From: Methanolinea sp.
Lineage (GTDB): Archaea; Halobacteriota; Methanomicrobia; Methanomicrobiales; Methanospirillaceae
Direction: 5' to 3'
Assembly: GCA_030055515.1 (NCBI GenBank)
Contig: JASFYI010000004.1
Coordinates: 132,322-196,321, forward strand
DNA length: 64,000 nt
In this document: piece by piece, positions 63,762-64,000 of the stretch
How positions within the stretch are numbered: position 1 is the stretch's first letter
Layout of the letters: each line of letters begins with the position of its first letter
The notes under the pieces: model-generated
The model's database searches: none
What the model saw: only the letters and a program-made list of their open reading frames with translations
Told to the model about the DNA's origin: nothing
Made by a program: the position numbers and the translations under genes

Positions 63762-64000
63762 TCAACTGGACCAGATTGAACAAAAACGATGCAAACACGT
63801 TTTTGACATGCACCTCTCCACAGTCGTCACGAGAACGTGATCGTAGTGGAATGTCCGTTTGATCACGGCGAAGACCCGTTCAATCGCTCTCCGTATCCTG
63901 CTGATCGCACGATTTCTCCGGGTATCCTTGATACTCAATGGACAACCGCGGACTGCCCTTCTCATTGTTTTATCGATCGAGGCACGGGGTTTCACGCCGA
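63762..64000 (-). CDS. Transposase C-terminal part (IS5/IS4-like), partial at right edge
   Basis: The frame is open at the right window edge and ends at 63762; 79 codons are visible. The sequence RRAIERVFAVIKRTFHYDHV followed by TTVERCMSKTCLHRFCSIW matches the C-terminal end of DDE transposases with the conserved Glu of the catalytic triad and the downstream Tyr/Lys/Arg block. The family (IS5 or IS4 type) is uncertain from this part. It may be a complete element running past the edge or a remnant. It marks a mobile element next to a surface-protein operon. Confidence 0.65.
   Translation of the reverse strand, partial: GVKPRASIDKTMRRAVRGCPLSIKDTRRNRAISRIRRAIERVFAVIKRTFHYDHVLVTTVERCMSKTCLHRFCSIWSS

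Overview
The window is a high-GC archaeal chromosome segment, most likely from a methanogen of the Methanomicrobia, probably Methanomicrobiales (inference; no methanogenesis gene lies inside). Archaeal markers are the A-type ATP synthase subunits H and I, a thermosome, eIF5A with its hypusine site, archaeal LonB, archaemetzincin, Nob1, RtcA, a GfcR-type PRTase regulator, a Trm-G10-like methyltransferase, TATA-type promoters and a long-arm tRNA-Ser. Genes of bacterial type are mixed in: grpE-dnaK-dnaJ and uvrA-uvrC-uvrB. Almost all genes are packed in operons with 4-bp ATGA or GTGA overlaps.

Layout. 1-2.06 kb: start of the ATP synthase operon (minus). 2.2-6.4 kb: a type IV pilus or secretion motor operon (GspE/FlaI-type ATPase, two-domain FlaJ/TadC-type membrane protein, unknown protein), divergent from two KaiC/RAD55-like ATPases (6.5-8.1 kb). 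8.1-12.9 kb: a proteolysis operon lonB-tldD-tldE-bofA-like (minus). 13-17.6 kb: prs-rtcA-nob1-gfcR and then the thermosome. 17.7-19.4 kb: archaemetzincin, a flavodoxin/ferredoxin protein and a ubiquitin-like protein. 19.48-20.5 kb: tRNA-Ser(CGA) followed by a very AT-rich island carrying a repeat lipoprotein of the Ltp superinfection-exclusion type. 20.5-24.2 kb: a lipoprotein and a surface-glycan gene set (GT2, GT4, FAD oxidoreductase). 24.3-28.4 kb: a stand-alone LigD-type phosphoesterase, then leuA/cimA-ilvB-ilvN. 28.6-30.9 kb: DUF4013 protein and purH. 31-36.6 kb: grpE-dnaK-dnaJ, a tRNA methyltransferase and a PP2C phosphatase. 36.7-39.6 kb: DUF169 protein, NAD kinase plus inositol/fructose phosphatase, eIF5A. 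39.7-44 kb: an anchored protein, RNase HI, Mrp/Nbp35 and an ACT-ACT-metallo-beta-lactamase fusion. 44.1-46.9 kb: hexuloisomerase, aminotransferase, M42 peptidase. 47.3-51.4 kb: a giant secreted IPT/PKD protein. 51.6-57.9 kb: uvrA-uvrC-uvrB. 58.1-60.1 kb: CBS-DHH pyrophosphatase and a small zinc-motif protein. 60.3-63.3 kb: a less GC-rich surface-protein operon (kelch/PKD/IPT chimera plus an exported protein). Right edge: the end of a transposase.

Best candidates for something new: the two KaiC-like proteins facing a pilus motor, which recalls the FlaH-FlaI-FlaJ arrangement, one of them with a ruined Walker A lysine; the Lon-TldD-TldE-BofA operon with a palindrome in its promoter; the ACT-ACT-metallo-beta-lactamase fusion; the Ltp-like lipoprotein island beside tRNA-Ser; a six-blade kelch propeller inserted inside a PKD domain; and a duplicated translation start that makes a 10-codon leader overlapping the pyrophosphatase gene. 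The leuA/cimA gene has no standard start codon in frame unless one base is removed from a T run.
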